Part shown: piece after piece, positions 41,964-51,765 of the stretch
How positions within the stretch are numbered: position 1 is the stretch's first letter
How the letters are laid out: each line of letters opens with the position of its first letter
Assembly (NCBI RefSeq): GCF_900142735.1
Contig: NZ_FRBY01000005.1
Coordinates: 1-64,000, forward strand
Origin: Flavobacterium saccharophilum
GTDB lineage: Bacteria; Bacteroidota; Bacteroidia; Flavobacteriales; Flavobacteriaceae
Length of the DNA stretch: 64,000 nt
Reading direction: 5' to 3'
Made by a program: the position numbers and the translations under genes
The notes under the pieces: generated by a model
The model's input: only the letters and a program-made list of their open reading frames with translations
Databases searched by the model: none
Told to the model about the DNA's origin: nothing

Positions 41964-44900
41964 TTAAAATTTCATCCTGCTGCTGCGTCTCATCTCTGAA
42001 AAAGAGCGCTCCTGCCATTTATCAGTATTGCTTTCTGTCAGTGTGAGATGCTGTGATTCTTCAATACTCTTTATTGGCAGTTGAATTACCGGCGCTGTAT
42101 CAATTAATTTTGTTTCATTACTGAGACTAGCCTCTTGCGGATTGGCTTCTTTCAATTGGTTCTCCTGAATTTTCAGGGCTATTTCCCTTTCCAGACTACA
42201 GAGATCGCTTTTCATTTTTTGAAGCTCATCTTCCTGACTAAATACTCTTGTGGTTAATTGTTGTAATTCCGGCAGTTGGTTTTCAATATCATTCAGGGAC
42301 TTTTGGTATTTTGCCGTGAGATGTTCCACTTTATCAATAGCATTTAGAAAATGACGTGCTGCCAATTTTGGATTGTCTACATTTGGAGTTCCTCCATTGG
42401 AAGTATATTTAATACCTTCTTCCAAACGTTGTGCATAAAAACTGTTGGAGTAACGGTACTGGTACAAACCATCATTTTGATAGGCTTCACGTTCTCTTTT
42501 TATATAGAGTCCAAAATCATATAACTTTCCAATTTGTTTGGCCTGGTTTTCTCCTTCTGGAGGTTTCCAGTTTTTATAGAGCAGGATAATTTCTTTGCCG
42601 ATACTTTCTGGATCTGCTGTCTTGCAGTTATACAACTCTATAGGATTTGCTTTGGAACCATCAGGTTCATACTTCAGATTGTTTTTGTAAAAACTGTGAT
42701 CAGCAGTTAGTTTATCCAGTGTTTTAGTGGTGATTCCTTTTTCCTCCATTAGGTATTCAACCTGATATTTAGTTCTGGAAATTTCCTTGTAATGTGCTTT
42801 TTTAAGGCTTTCCATTACCGTTACTTTTTTCTCCAATTTTGATTTTTCCAGTAATGAAGTATCACCAGATAGCACTGCGATATATTCTGAAAAATTCATT
42901 CCACTTTGCTCATCCATGGCTCCCTCATCAATAGTCCTCACATTAAGTTCACAGTTTTTCATCTGACTGATAAAAGTCTGTTTGTTCTTCAAAAGGTTGA
43001 ATTTGTAATTGTCCAGGGATTGCTCTGTTGCATAGATGAAATTTTTTACTTTATTCCCATAATGCAGTTTGGCGACTTCGTTACCTTGTCTGCTGCCTCG
43101 GCCGTTCCGTTGTCCCAGGTCAGACGGTCTCCAGGGAATATCCATATGATGCATCGCCACAACACGTTTTTGCACATTAAGCCCGGTTCCAGCTTTTTCT
43201 GTACTGCCCAAAAGAATACGTATCTCACCAGTATTCATTTTAGAAAACAACTCCGGTTTCTTTTTATCGGTCCAGTCGTGTATATAGGTAATCTCATGAG
43301 CCGGGATATTAAAATCCCTTACCAGTTTTTCTTTAAGGGCATCGTACATATTAAAGTCATCCGGCTTGGGTGTCCCGATATCCGAAAAAACAATCTGAGT
43401 GCCTTTATGCTCCATGGAACCCTGATAAATTTCAGCCACATTTCTGGCGCATGTATTGACCTTATTATTCGGGTGATCACCATATCTTTCATTTATCAGC
43501 CTCATATCGGCAGCCATTTTTTTAGCGTAATTAGTAGCTATAAGCATCCTGCCTTTGTCTTCCTGCGAGGTAAGAGGTGCCCTGCCTATAAGTGTCGCAT
43601 TACCTGTTTTGGCAAACTGCATGAGTTGGGTAATGAATTCGGTTTGTTCCGGTGTCGGGCTGACATTGATAAGTCGCTCTTCAATTTCAGGTTTGTCCAG
43701 ATCAATATGTTTTGCTGTTTTATAATCGGTAATCTCATTATAGAACAGTGCCAGTTCCGGAACTTTAATAAAATGGCGAAAACGCTCTTTGGCAATAATC
43801 TCGTTGGTGACAGAAAATTCAAAATCAGTCGTTTTTCTGGCAAAAACAGCTGCCCATCCATCAAAGTTTTCAATATGCTGGCGTTCCATTTCTTTAGGGC
43901 GCAGGTATTTGAAAAGCAGATACATTTCGGTAAGACTATTGGATATTGGAGTACCGGAAAGAAAGGTCACACACAGATCCGAATCGAATTTTTCCTGAAG
44001 CGTGCGTACCGCAAATAACATATTAAGCGCCTTTTGGCTTCCCTGCATATTTCCAATTCCGGCAACACGGTCATGACGGGTAGTGAAAGTCAGATTTTTG
44101 AATTTGTGAGATTCATCTACAAACAAATGATCAATCCCCATTTCTTTAAAGTTGATACCGCTGTCCTTTTTATCTTCTATATCTTTGAGCAGTGTTTTTA
44201 GTCTGCCGTCCAGATTATTTTTTCGTATTTCAAGACCTTTTAATATTTTCTTGGAGGTATCGCCTCCCAGATCTCTGGCCGTATCAAGGTCCCGTTCTAT
44301 ATTATCCAACTCATTTTGTAAGATCTCTTTTTGTATTTCGGGTGACTGCGGAATTTTACCAAACTGATCGTGGGTTAAGATGATACAGTCCCAATTATTA
44401 TTTTTAATCTCATGGAAGAGTCTCATTCTTTTTGCCGGAGTAAAATCATTTTCACCAGGTGCCAATATTCTTGCATTGGGATAAGCCTTTCGATAGGTTG
44501 CTGCAATTTGATTTACATTGGCATTCAATGCCAGTATTGCAGGTTTATGAATAATCCCTAATCGTTTCATTTCATTGGCAGCGACAATCATAGTTAGTGT
44601 CTTTCCAAGCCCAACCTCATGATCGATTAATGCACCACAGTTCTGAATAATACGCCAGGCCGCATTTTTCTGCGAACTGTACAAGTCATCAATTTCAAGT
44701 GCTTTTTTATCCAAACCCGGAAAGCTCAGATGACTTCCGTCATACTCGCGTAATACATAACAATTGAACGTATTGTTATAGAGGCTCTCCAGTTCATTTT
44801 TATCGCTTATTGGCAATTCCTGCAGCCACTCAATAAAGCCGTTACGGATGTTTTCAATTTTTTGATGAGCAAGCTGTATGGCTTCATTATCTGGCAGTCG

Positions 44901-47534
44901 GATGGGTTTGCCACCTGCTTCCTCAACTTCATAGGTAAAAAAGGGAGCCGTATTTTCGAGCGCATGCTCCAATATGGTGTATCCATAAGTTGTTCTGCCA
45001 CTTTTTGGAGTTACCGAAAACTCCCTGTCAATTTTGGTATTGTGTCCTGTACTTACTTTAAAGGTATCTAGTGATGGGAAATAATTAATTTCAGTTGGCT
45101 GGTCAAATAATTTTCCGGCGAAATTCTCATAGTATCGGTTAGGAATCCATCGCTCGCCCAGGTTAAAATCGAGTAATTCAAAAGGGATACGCTCTGGCTG
45201 AACTTTTTCCAGTGCATGCAATCCTTTGTAGTATTGTGTGTTTTCAGGGTATAGCTGCACAGCCTGTTTAGCCTGTTGTAACTTTTCTACAACATTGCCG
45301 CTTAAATAGAGGTCTGAAGTTTCCCAATTCTGACCAGTAGGATTCAAATAAATATGATGGTTCAGACGTTCTATAACCTCGTTTTGTTCAAGTCCTGTCG
45401 AGGCAGTTATAAATCCTAAGTCAACAGTTCCTTTTTCATTCAGACTGCGGGCTAACGCTTCAACAGGATCATCTGTATAATAGCGTTCTTGCTGTTTTAC
45501 TACAGACTCGATTAAAATATCCGACTTCACATAACGTTCGCCTTCTTTGCGTTCGAGTGAAGAAAGAATGGTGAAACCAAAAGCGAAATCCTGCATGATT
45601 AACCTGCGATTCTCAGTACTGTTCAAAATACCATAGTGAGAAACAAATTTGGTATATTGCTCATCTAGATTTTTTCGAACCTCTTCACTGCCAGCTTTAT
45701 TTGATTGCTCTTTCTCAAACAATTCCAGATAATGATCCCGAATAGCAATATAGGAATCATAGAATTTCAGATTGCCTTGTGGTACTAATGGTTGGAAAAA
45801 GGCCTGTTTGTGCTGCTCATTGATATCACTGATAATCCCAACGGATTCTCCAACTCTAACCAGAGTGCCTTCTGTATAAAAAGATTTCAATGAAGCAACT
45901 TCTTCATAAAGTCTTTTTTCAAGGTTAAAAGCAGGTTCAAGGGTTTTATCCCCTTCATAAGTATACTTGTGATCATAGTATTGAAGGGTATTGGATAAAG
46001 CCAATAATTCATGTGGCAGTAATCCGCCATTCATCCAATTGGCTGAAAAGCCATCGATTTCTTTTACATTGGAATATAATTTATACAAATACCGATTGGA
46101 CTTGTTTTGTTTAGCAGTGATAAGCACAACATTTTCATGTGAGGGATTATCATTTGTGCGTATGGTACTGAGTATTCGTGCTGTTTTTTTATCTACTACA
46201 GTTTCATCAAGAGGATTGATGTAATCCATAGCACGATTTATATTCTCTGCAGGCACAGTATCAAACAAGCCAAGCTGGACTGAAATACCGCTTGCTTTAC
46301 TCTCAGGCATGGGTAAATAAGTAAATTTTTGCCTGATTGCTTCAGCAGCATGAACGATCTCCGTTTTTTGAGCCTTCTCAAAGCGTTCTGGGTTAAAGTT
46401 TTCTTTTAGTCCTTTGGCAATATTTTCTCCAAGGTGATTTCCAATAGAATTAATATCACCGATTTGTCTCACACTTTGATGCGCCTGTCCGTATTGGTTT
46501 TTACCAGCTTTTATTTCATTCCCAATGATGAGCTCGGGTCTATTGTGCAGATATTTATTAATACTGTATTTTCCAAATTCATTTTCGAGTTCAACGGTTT
46601 GCAACAGCTCATTTTCATTATCCGACAGGGTTTGTTTATACTCGTTTTTCTGAACAATAAGCAGATGATTTGGAGCATCGGTATTTCCTGTTTCTTTCAT
46701 CAGGTTGTCAGGCATAACTGCCACACTCACAAAATCCGCATTTTGAAAAAGATATTCTCGCACGCTCTGATTGGAAGGGCTGTTTAAAAAACCGTCTGTA
46801 GTTATGTATGCCATAAGACCTCCATCAGCCAGTTTGTCCAATCCTTTTGCAAAGAAGTAATTGTGAATTTTCCCCGAAATCGCTTTATCGGGATAGGCTT
46901 GGTCATAAACAGAAAAATTACCAAAAGGAATATTGCTGACCACAAGATCATAACTGCCGTTATCATTTGTTGGAGCTTCTTCGAGACCTATTACATGTGT
47001 GGTATTTTGGGTTGAAAGTGTACTGTTTAATGCTGAAAGTATCAGTCCGCTTAATTGGTCCTTTTCCACAGCAGTAATTTGTTCCAAACTTGAAAATGCA
47101 CTGTCTGCTTCAGTGATAAAAATGCCTAATCCTGCTGATGGTTCGTATAATCTTCTAGGGATAATGCCTTGTTCTTTTAATATATTATACAAAGTTTTGG
47201 GTACAATTTCCGGTGTATAAAATGCGGTAAGGACACTATTACGGAGTGAAGAAACAACTGAATTATACTCTTTTTCAGAATAGTGTTCTTGCAGTATTCC
47301 GTGGAGTCTTGTCATTTCCGGATGCAGCTTCAAATCTTCTTTTGTAGCTCCGGATTTTATCCAGTCTTCGGTAGTACCATTTGGGTATAATACAGCCTTG
47401 ATACCTCCAAAGCCAGCGTATGCCTTAAGTGCGGCAACTGCTTCTGCCGATAAAGCATCACCTTGCTGCCATTGCATTGCAATGGTAATCGCCTCAATAT
47501 TGGCACTTAGTTTTTGGGATAGATTGTAAGCCAT
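41964..47534 (-). CDS. Giant N6-methylase/SNF2 helicase fusion protein
   Basis: This 1856-residue protein has an N-terminal N6-adenine methylase-like domain (about 90-330; SNIPFGNFSVYD motif IV with Ile for the usual Pro) and a SNF2 superfamily 2 helicase: EVGLGKTLTMI (about 976), DESHKFKN (about 1140), and the C-terminal motor with GSTEKAGTGLNVQKRV and NGRGSRQGN (about 1470). A coiled tail follows. The plan resembles P1 DarB-type antirestriction proteins. Its place inside the tra operon suggests protection or processing of incoming DNA; this role is inference. Confidence 0.85.
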   Translation of the reverse strand: MAYNLSQKLSANIEAITIAMQWQQGDALSAEAVAALKAYAGFGGIKAVLYPNGTTEDWIKSGATKEDLKLHPEMTRLHGILQEHYSEKEYNSVVSSLRNSVLTAFYTPEIVPKTLYNILKEQGIIPRRLYEPSAGLGIFITEADSAFSSLEQITAVEKDQLSGLILSALNSTLSTQNTTHVIGLEEAPTNDNGSYDLVVSNIPFGNFSVYDQAYPDKAISGKIHNYFFAKGLDKLADGGLMAYITTDGFLNSPSNQSVREYLFQNADFVSVAVMPDNLMKETGNTDAPNHLLIVQKNEYKQTLSDNENELLQTVELENEFGKYSINKYLHNRPELIIGNEIKAGKNQYGQAHQSVRQIGDINSIGNHLGENIAKGLKENFNPERFEKAQKTEIVHAAEAIRQKFTYLPMPESKASGISVQLGLFDTVPAENINRAMDYINPLDETVVDKKTARILSTIRTNDNPSHENVVLITAKQNKSNRYLYKLYSNVKEIDGFSANWMNGGLLPHELLALSNTLQYYDHKYTYEGDKTLEPAFNLEKRLYEEVASLKSFYTEGTLVRVGESVGIISDINEQHKQAFFQPLVPQGNLKFYDSYIAIRDHYLELFEKEQSNKAGSEEVRKNLDEQYTKFVSHYGILNSTENRRLIMQDFAFGFTILSSLERKEGERYVKSDILIESVVKQQERYYTDDPVEALARSLNEKGTVDLGFITASTGLEQNEVIERLNHHIYLNPTGQNWETSDLYLSGNVVEKLQQAKQAVQLYPENTQYYKGLHALEKVQPERIPFELLDFNLGERWIPNRYYENFAGKLFDQPTEINYFPSLDTFKVSTGHNTKIDREFSVTPKSGRTTYGYTILEHALENTAPFFTYEVEEAGGKPIRLPDNEAIQLAHQKIENIRNGFIEWLQELPISDKNELESLYNNTFNCYVLREYDGSHLSFPGLDKKALEIDDLYSSQKNAAWRIIQNCGALIDHEVGLGKTLTMIVAANEMKRLGIIHKPAILALNANVNQIAATYRKAYPNARILAPGENDFTPAKRMRLFHEIKNNNWDCIILTHDQFGKIPQSPEIQKEILQNELDNIERDLDTARDLGGDTSKKILKGLEIRKNNLDGRLKTLLKDIEDKKDSGINFKEMGIDHLFVDESHKFKNLTFTTRHDRVAGIGNMQGSQKALNMLFAVRTLQEKFDSDLCVTFLSGTPISNSLTEMYLLFKYLRPKEMERQHIENFDGWAAVFARKTTDFEFSVTNEIIAKERFRHFIKVPELALFYNEITDYKTAKHIDLDKPEIEERLINVSPTPEQTEFITQLMQFAKTGNATLIGRAPLTSQEDKGRMLIATNYAKKMAADMRLINERYGDHPNNKVNTCARNVAEIYQGSMEHKGTQIVFSDIGTPKPDDFNMYDALKEKLVRDFNIPAHEITYIHDWTDKKKPELFSKMNTGEIRILLGSTEKAGTGLNVQKRVVAMHHMDIPWRPSDLGQRNGRGSRQGNEVAKLHYGNKVKNFIYATEQSLDNYKFNLLKNKQTFISQMKNCELNVRTIDEGAMDEQSGMNFSEYIAVLSGDTSLLEKSKLEKKVTVMESLKKAHYKEISRTKYQVEYLMEEKGITTKTLDKLTADHSFYKNNLKYEPDGSKANPIELYNCKTADPESIGKEIILLYKNWKPPEGENQAKQIGKLYDFGLYIKREREAYQNDGLYQYRYSNSFYAQRLEEGIKYTSNGGTPNVDNPKLAARHFLNAIDKVEHLTAKYQKSLNDIENQLPELQQLTTRVFSQEDELQKMKSDLCSLEREIALKIQENQLKEANPQEASLSNETKLIDTAPVIQLPIKSIEESQHLTLTESNTDKWQERSFSEMRRSSRMKF

Positions 47535-47572
47535 AATTACTCCTTTTCATACTACACACTGCTATAAATAGC

Positions 47573-48001
47573 TCAATTCAGATAGTCAGCAATCTGACCA
47601 ATAAGGGCATTTCTCAAATTGGGATCTTCTTCATTTTCTTTAGTAAAACCAATGGTTTCAAAAACGGGCCTGCAGTTTTCCATAAGGTTGATTATCTCAT
47701 AGGTCAGGATACCTGATTCCTGAAAAGCGGCATAAGTTTTCTCAAACTCATCAGAAAGTAGAAAGCGGATATATAAAAACCGGGAAGGTTTTAAATCTTC
47801 GGTAAGTACATTGAGACAGATTTCTTCGATGATATATTTAGGTGTACCATCAGATAACATATCGTCCAATATGGATTTTACACTACTTATTTTCTCATTG
47901 AGATAATCCAATACACTATAATCTTCCTGTAGTGTAAACATCAAATCGGGATTGTTATGGATAATGTAAAACCATAACTTTTCTTTGAGTAAATCTTCCA
48001 T
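47573..48001 (-). CDS. Small helical protein next to the helicase (DUF1896-like)
   Basis: This 142-residue acidic helical protein (LWFYIIHNNPDLMF, EEICLNVLTEDLKPSRFLYI) resembles DUF1896 proteins that accompany helicase genes in Bacteroides elements, but similarity is only by eye. It lies between traE and the methylase-helicase, so it is likely a partner of the latter. Confidence 0.55.
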   Translation of the reverse strand: MEDLLKEKLWFYIIHNNPDLMFTLQEDYSVLDYLNEKISSVKSILDDMLSDGTPKYIIEEICLNVLTEDLKPSRFLYIRFLLSDEFEKTYAAFQESGILTYEIINLMENCRPVFETIGFTKENEEDPNLRNALIGQIADYLN

Positions 48002-48012
48002 AACGATTTGTT

Positions 48013-48357
48013 TTAAATCCCAAAGAAGGATTTGATTACGGTAGCCACTACCACCAGAAAAACACAGCTTCCAAACCAGGCTGCCGCTACTTTTCCGGTA
48101 TCAGGATCACCAGCATTCCATTTTTGATATACTTTGACAGCACCAATAAGACCTAGTAATGCCCCTACGGCATACATCAGTTCAGTTCCTGCATCAAAGT
48201 AACTTCGAACCTGTTGATTGGCTTCGTTAATTCCTGCCAGACCATCTTGGGCGTAGGTTTCATAACTGATCACAAAAAGGATTTGTATCAGAAGCATACA
48301 GATACTATCTGTTTTTTGCTCAATAAACTTTTTAAAATTCCAGTTCCATTTTTTCAT
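48013..48357 (-). CDS. traE: Conjugative transposon protein TraE (DUF4134)
   Basis: This 114-residue protein has an N-terminal signal region ending YAQDG, then GINEANQQVRSYFDAGTELM, two membrane helices and the typical AGDPDTGKVAAAWFGSCVFL block. TraE is a small VirB2-like or pilin-like membrane protein. A long structured element lies between it and the upstream gene. Confidence 0.9.
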   Translation of the reverse strand: MKKWNWNFKKFIEQKTDSICMLLIQILFVISYETYAQDGLAGINEANQQVRSYFDAGTELMYAVGALLGLIGAVKVYQKWNAGDPDTGKVAAAWFGSCVFLVVVATVIKSFFGI

Positions 48358-48393
48358 CGTACATATTTTTAAAGTTTAAAAATTCAGATAAAA

Positions 48394-48479
48394 AACGGAG
48401 GTGTAGCCGCTGTCGCAGTTCCACTTTCCTGTTACATATGCCATACTGCGCCGGGATGGACAGGGGCAATTCCTCCGTT
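48394..48479 (-). ncRNA. Long structured RNA or attenuator before traE
   Basis: Three nested stems can form: AACGGAGG/CCTCCGTT (48394-48401 with 48472-48479), GCCGCTGTC/GACAGGGGC with one mismatch (48406-48414 with 48459-48467), and CGCAGT/ACTGCG (48414-48419 with 48445-48450). On the minus strand the structure ends in a T tract (48389-48395). It lies between the genes at 48495 and 48013. It could be a terminator/attenuator of the tra operon, a small RNA or a site for transfer. No Rfam family is recognised. Confidence 0.6.
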
Positions 48480-48494
48480 AAATTGTTTTATAGT

Positions 48495-48974
48495 TTATTC
48501 CCAAAGGGCTTCTGCTTCCTTCTGTGTTAAAGTAATTGATTCGAGTTTGTCACATTCTGAGACTATTAATTCACTTATCGAAGAATTAAAAGGGGAATTT
48601 TTCACTGAAGGGAATTCTCTTAGGAGAAGCTGCAGATAATAGGTAAATTCTTTTTGGACTAATTTTTTCTTTGCTGCATCTGCGATAAAACTTTTTAATC
48701 GTGCCACCAAAGTATCAACGTCCTGAAAGGTAGTGTCAAACTCTCCGAAGGAAGTTTGCTCTGAGATTGCTTCAGGTGATTCCTGATAATTTAATTCGGA
48801 TTGAGAATCCTCGTAACTTGGATTTTCAAATCCACGGAATTGAAGTTTCCGCTTTCCTGATATTACTTCTTTGAGGTCATCAAAATAAAATCGAAATCCA
48901 ACAAATAAATACCAGCTTGCCAATAGCAGAATAACTACAACTATGTAATTACCCCATGAAATGTTTGTAAACAT
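48495..48974 (-). CDS. Membrane-anchored protein leading the tra block
   Basis: This 159-residue protein has one N-terminal membrane helix (YIVVVILLLASWYLFVGFRF) and a soluble helical tail (DVDTLVARLKSFIADAAKKK). Similar proteins precede traE in Bacteroidetes elements, but I recall no function. It is the first gene of the block; tandem 11-bp repeats lie upstream. Confidence 0.6.
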   Translation of the reverse strand: MFTNISWGNYIVVVILLLASWYLFVGFRFYFDDLKEVISGKRKLQFRGFENPSYEDSQSELNYQESPEAISEQTSFGEFDTTFQDVDTLVARLKSFIADAAKKKLVQKEFTYYLQLLLREFPSVKNSPFNSSISELIVSECDKLESITLTQKEAEALWE

Positions 48975-49087
48975 ACCTCATCATTTTATCGTTCTACATT
49001 AGTTTTCACAATCCCGGTAAATGGATAATTCCAAACCAGCTTCTTCATCATTACAAGGCAAAGAAACGATAGAGATAAAACTGCCAC

Positions 49088-49131
49088 AAGTACAACTTTT
49101 TGTTGTACCCCAGTTGTACCCCATTGAACCC
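49088..49131. repeat. Operator-like 11-bp tandem repeats
   Basis: GTTGTACCCCA occurs twice in tandem (49100-49110, 49111-49121), followed by a partial TTGAACCCC (49122-49130). An inverted GTACAAC (49088-49094) faces the first copy across T5. This clustered arrangement upstream of the first tra gene looks like a protein-binding site. The rest of the gap 48975-49180 holds nothing else I can support. Confidence 0.5.
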
Positions 49132-49170
49132 CCAGTAAAATCAAGAATAAAAAATTAAAAAAAATGCAAG

Positions 49171-49199
49171 AAAAATAAAAGCCTCCCCAGTGGGGAGGC
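49171..49199 (-). terminator. Terminator after the lipoprotein gene at 49245
   Basis: GCCTCCCC pairs with GGGGAGGC over AGT (49181-49199); the minus-strand T-rich tail is at 49171-49180. It separates the lipoprotein gene from the tra block. Confidence 0.8.
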
Positions 49200-49244
49200 C
49201 AAATTGATGATGAAATAAATTATTTTTGAATCGTTGATCCTATT

Positions 49245-49793
49245 CTAATAAGATAAAAATTCAAATTCTGACTTTTTATCCATGAGCTTCCAGCCATCAT
49301 CTGTTCGTATAAAATAGACTTCATGATTTAGTGTATCTTTCAATCCGTTTTTAATGGCAGCAGCAAAAACATTCTTTCTTCGAATTGTAGTGTATTCTAC
49401 AATTGCCTTATTACCAGAACTCATCATCCTTATTTCTTTGATTGCTCCAAATTCTTCATCAGCTACTTTTACTCGCTGTATTTTACTTATTTTATCATCT
49501 GCTGGTGTATGTAGTAAATACGGTTTTGCTGCAGGAGTAAAACTCACAAACGAAGTTGTATCACCAAATTTCTTGCTTTGAAGTACTTTTACAAATCCTT
49601 TTTCTACGAGTCCGGATTTAAAAATGGTGTAAGCATGCGTCGGATCACCGCAAAAAATGTCATGGTGTACAATAGCAGGGTAATGATTTTTTCCCAGAAT
49701 AAGGTTTGTAACCAATTTCTCATCCAGCTTTTTAGGCTGGCAGCCTATGATTGTCAGAATCAAGGTCGCTAAAATGTAGGATAGCTTTTTCAT
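49245..49793 (-). CDS. Lipoprotein of unknown function
   Basis: This 182-residue protein has a lipoprotein signal with lipobox TIIGC (Cys18) and no recognised domain. The body is mixed alpha/beta (YTIFKSGLVEKGFVKVLQSK; VEYTTIRRKNVFAAAIKNGL; WKLMDKKSEFEFLSY). It is followed by a clear terminator, so it is not co-transcribed with the tra block. Confidence 0.6.
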   Translation of the reverse strand: MKKLSYILATLILTIIGCQPKKLDEKLVTNLILGKNHYPAIVHHDIFCGDPTHAYTIFKSGLVEKGFVKVLQSKKFGDTTSFVSFTPAAKPYLLHTPADDKISKIQRVKVADEEFGAIKEIRMMSSGNKAIVEYTTIRRKNVFAAAIKNGLKDTLNHEVYFIRTDDGWKLMDKKSEFEFLSY

Positions 49794-49822
49794 GTTTTAA
49801 ATTTTAAATTAGTCGTATTTGA

Positions 49823-50503
49823 TTAATATTCTTTGATCTGTTTGATCATGCGTTCCAATGTTTCAATTGCTATTTGCTTATCCCTTTCTTCAAAAACATA
49901 AGCCTTGCTCCGCATGGCATTGTATGAAAGATCTGCTTTGTTTGGAGTGGATAAAAAAGGAACGATTGTTTTAAATAAATGATTCATTGATTTTGAAATA
50001 AGAATTTTTAATTCATCGGATGCCCTTAATATTAAGGCTGTTTGATCGGTTGAAAGTTTACATAAAACTTTACCAGAAAAGCCATTCATTACTATAGGAC
50101 TAGTTGTCTTCCTTTCAACAATTTGAAAAGGGGCCGTTAAATAGTTTGCAAATCTTGATTCTATAAAAATTATTAATTCATTCAAACAGGATATTAAAGT
50201 AGTTGTCACTTCTTTTAGACTATCTCTGTGTAAATCATTACTATTATTTATTTCTGTGATTTTATCTAAAAGAAATAGTAATGTGGAATAATAATTTCCA
50301 ACTAAAATTTTTATCTGTTTCTCCTTAGTAAGCGAAAAAACCTGTATAGTAAACTGTGACCGAATAAAAAATGTTTGTTCATTCGCTTTTTCAATAATCT
50401 CTCTTGATTGAATTGGAGAAATCAGAGTAAGGTCCGTTTTGTTGGGATTAAGGGTTGAAGTTACCGTTAAGTCCATCCATTCTAAAAGATAGGTTTGAGT
50501 CAT
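49823..50503 (-). CDS. Hypothetical helical protein
   Basis: This 226-residue protein is soluble, with long helical stretches (LIIFIESRFANYLTAPFQIV; KEVTTTLISCLNELI). No family is recognised. It lies between the AraC-type regulator and the lipoprotein on the same strand, 29 bases from the latter. Confidence 0.5.
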   Translation of the reverse strand: MTQTYLLEWMDLTVTSTLNPNKTDLTLISPIQSREIIEKANEQTFFIRSQFTIQVFSLTKEKQIKILVGNYYSTLLFLLDKITEINNSNDLHRDSLKEVTTTLISCLNELIIFIESRFANYLTAPFQIVERKTTSPIVMNGFSGKVLCKLSTDQTALILRASDELKILISKSMNHLFKTIVPFLSTPNKADLSYNAMRSKAYVFEERDKQIAIETLERMIKQIKEY

Positions 50504-50615
50504 TTCTTTTACTTTTATTTAGTAAATATTTCTCCCGACTTGCAATCGACAGTACTCTAAATCAATGCTTATAGAACATTCTTAACCCGGTCAAAACATG
50601 TGTTGTTAATAATAT

Positions 50616-51476
50616 TTAATTAGAATTTAATCGTAAACGGTATTCAGAAGGAGACAGGGAAGTATGCTTCTTAAAAAAAGTACTGAAAAAAGAAGTATTG
50701 GCAAATTTCAGTTCTTCTGAAATATACAAAATGGTTAAATCATTATTTTGAAGCAAGATTTTGGCCTCCAGAATGATTGCATTTTCGATGCATTGTTTCG
50801 CTGTGATCTCCGTAACCTGTTTGACAGTTTTAGTAAGATGCCCTGCAGTAACATTTAGGATATTTGCATAGAATTTCACACTGTGTTCTTTTCTGCAGTG
50901 TAGTTCTAATAACCTAAAAAAATGGATAACTATTTTTTCATTTCCAGTGTGTTTGACATTATCGTACCAGGATGATCGATAGTATGTTCCTGCCAGTTCA
51001 TAAAGAAAAAGATTGAAACTCAAAAGCAATGTTTCTTTTTTCAGAATATTCTTATTTGAACTTCTAACCTTACTATTGATTAATTTAAGTAAATCTACAA
51101 GTAATCCAATTTCTTTATTTTTGAGAAAAATCTTGGAAGTATTTTTTGCAATAAAAAATTCAAAATATCCTATGTGTGGCCATCTTATACTATTAGCAAA
51201 AGCAAACTCCGAAGAGAATGAAAGCTGGCATATTTGCAATTGATTGCTCATTATTAAAACTTCACAAATAGACTTTTTTGGAATAACGATTAGTTCATTG
51301 ATAAATAAATGAATCTTCTTACTGTTGATCAATAGGCATACTGCTCCGGAATTTATAATCAAAACGGTAAATCGATTCAATATAATTGATTCTTTAAAAG
51401 CAATTCTGGAGGAGAACGTTTCAAAGATGTAGACTTTTAAGCCTGATGGGTTGTATTTTGATTTTAGAGATGCCAA
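50616..51476 (-). CDS. AraC-family transcriptional regulator
   Basis: This 286-residue protein has an N-terminal sensory part and a C-terminal AraC DNA-binding domain (about 185-284) with ILNVTAGHLTKTVKQVT and ISEELKFANTSFFSTFFKKH, followed by SLSPSEYRLR. The apparent start is TTG at 51476, as no in-frame ATG, GTG or earlier TTG is near. It probably controls element genes; the closest repeats are the operator-like site at 49088. Confidence 0.85.
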   Translation of the reverse strand: MASLKSKYNPSGLKVYIFETFSSRIAFKESIILNRFTVLIINSGAVCLLINSKKIHLFINELIVIPKKSICEVLIMSNQLQICQLSFSSEFAFANSIRWPHIGYFEFFIAKNTSKIFLKNKEIGLLVDLLKLINSKVRSSNKNILKKETLLLSFNLFLYELAGTYYRSSWYDNVKHTGNEKIVIHFFRLLELHCRKEHSVKFYANILNVTAGHLTKTVKQVTEITAKQCIENAIILEAKILLQNNDLTILYISEELKFANTSFFSTFFKKHTSLSPSEYRLRLNSN

Positions 51477-51514
51477 AATAAGCGCTTTAAAATGTTTAAT
51501 CGTGCTAGAAAGTA

Positions 51515-51763
51515 TTACTTATCAAATAATCTGGCCATCAATGAAACGCAAACGAAAAGTAAATTTGAAATGCCGTTTACAAAAAATAGATATGCCAATT
51601 TTCTGGGAGAATCAGTTTTTATCCCGCCATCGGTTAAATAGCCTATTATTTCATCATAGGATAATAGATCTATGATGAAATAAAGGCTCACAATATTGAA
51701 AAGAATCAAAAAAACGCAGTACATATATTGCAATTGTTTTTCAATCGACTCAGTTATATACAT
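51515..51763 (-). CDS. Small membrane protein (82 aa)
   Basis: This 82-residue protein has two hydrophobic segments (MYCVFLILFNIVSLYFIIDL and FFVNGISNLLFVCVSLMARL). It lies 2 bases after the lipoprotein-like gene at 51766, so the two form an operon. Family not recognised. Confidence 0.5.
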   Translation of the reverse strand: MYITESIEKQLQYMYCVFLILFNIVSLYFIIDLLSYDEIIGYLTDGGIKTDSPRKLAYLFFVNGISNLLFVCVSLMARLFDK

Positions 51764-51765
51764 AG

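Noticed and set aside
42906..44018. A 370-codon plus-strand open frame
   Set aside because: It lies wholly antisense to the methylase-helicase gene, whose domains are clear, and its own translation has no recognisable motif and an odd composition.
48431..48435. A pseudoknot in the traE leader using CCTGT/ACAGG
   Set aside because: It competes with the longer nested GCCGCTGTC/GACAGGGGC stem, which explains more pairs.
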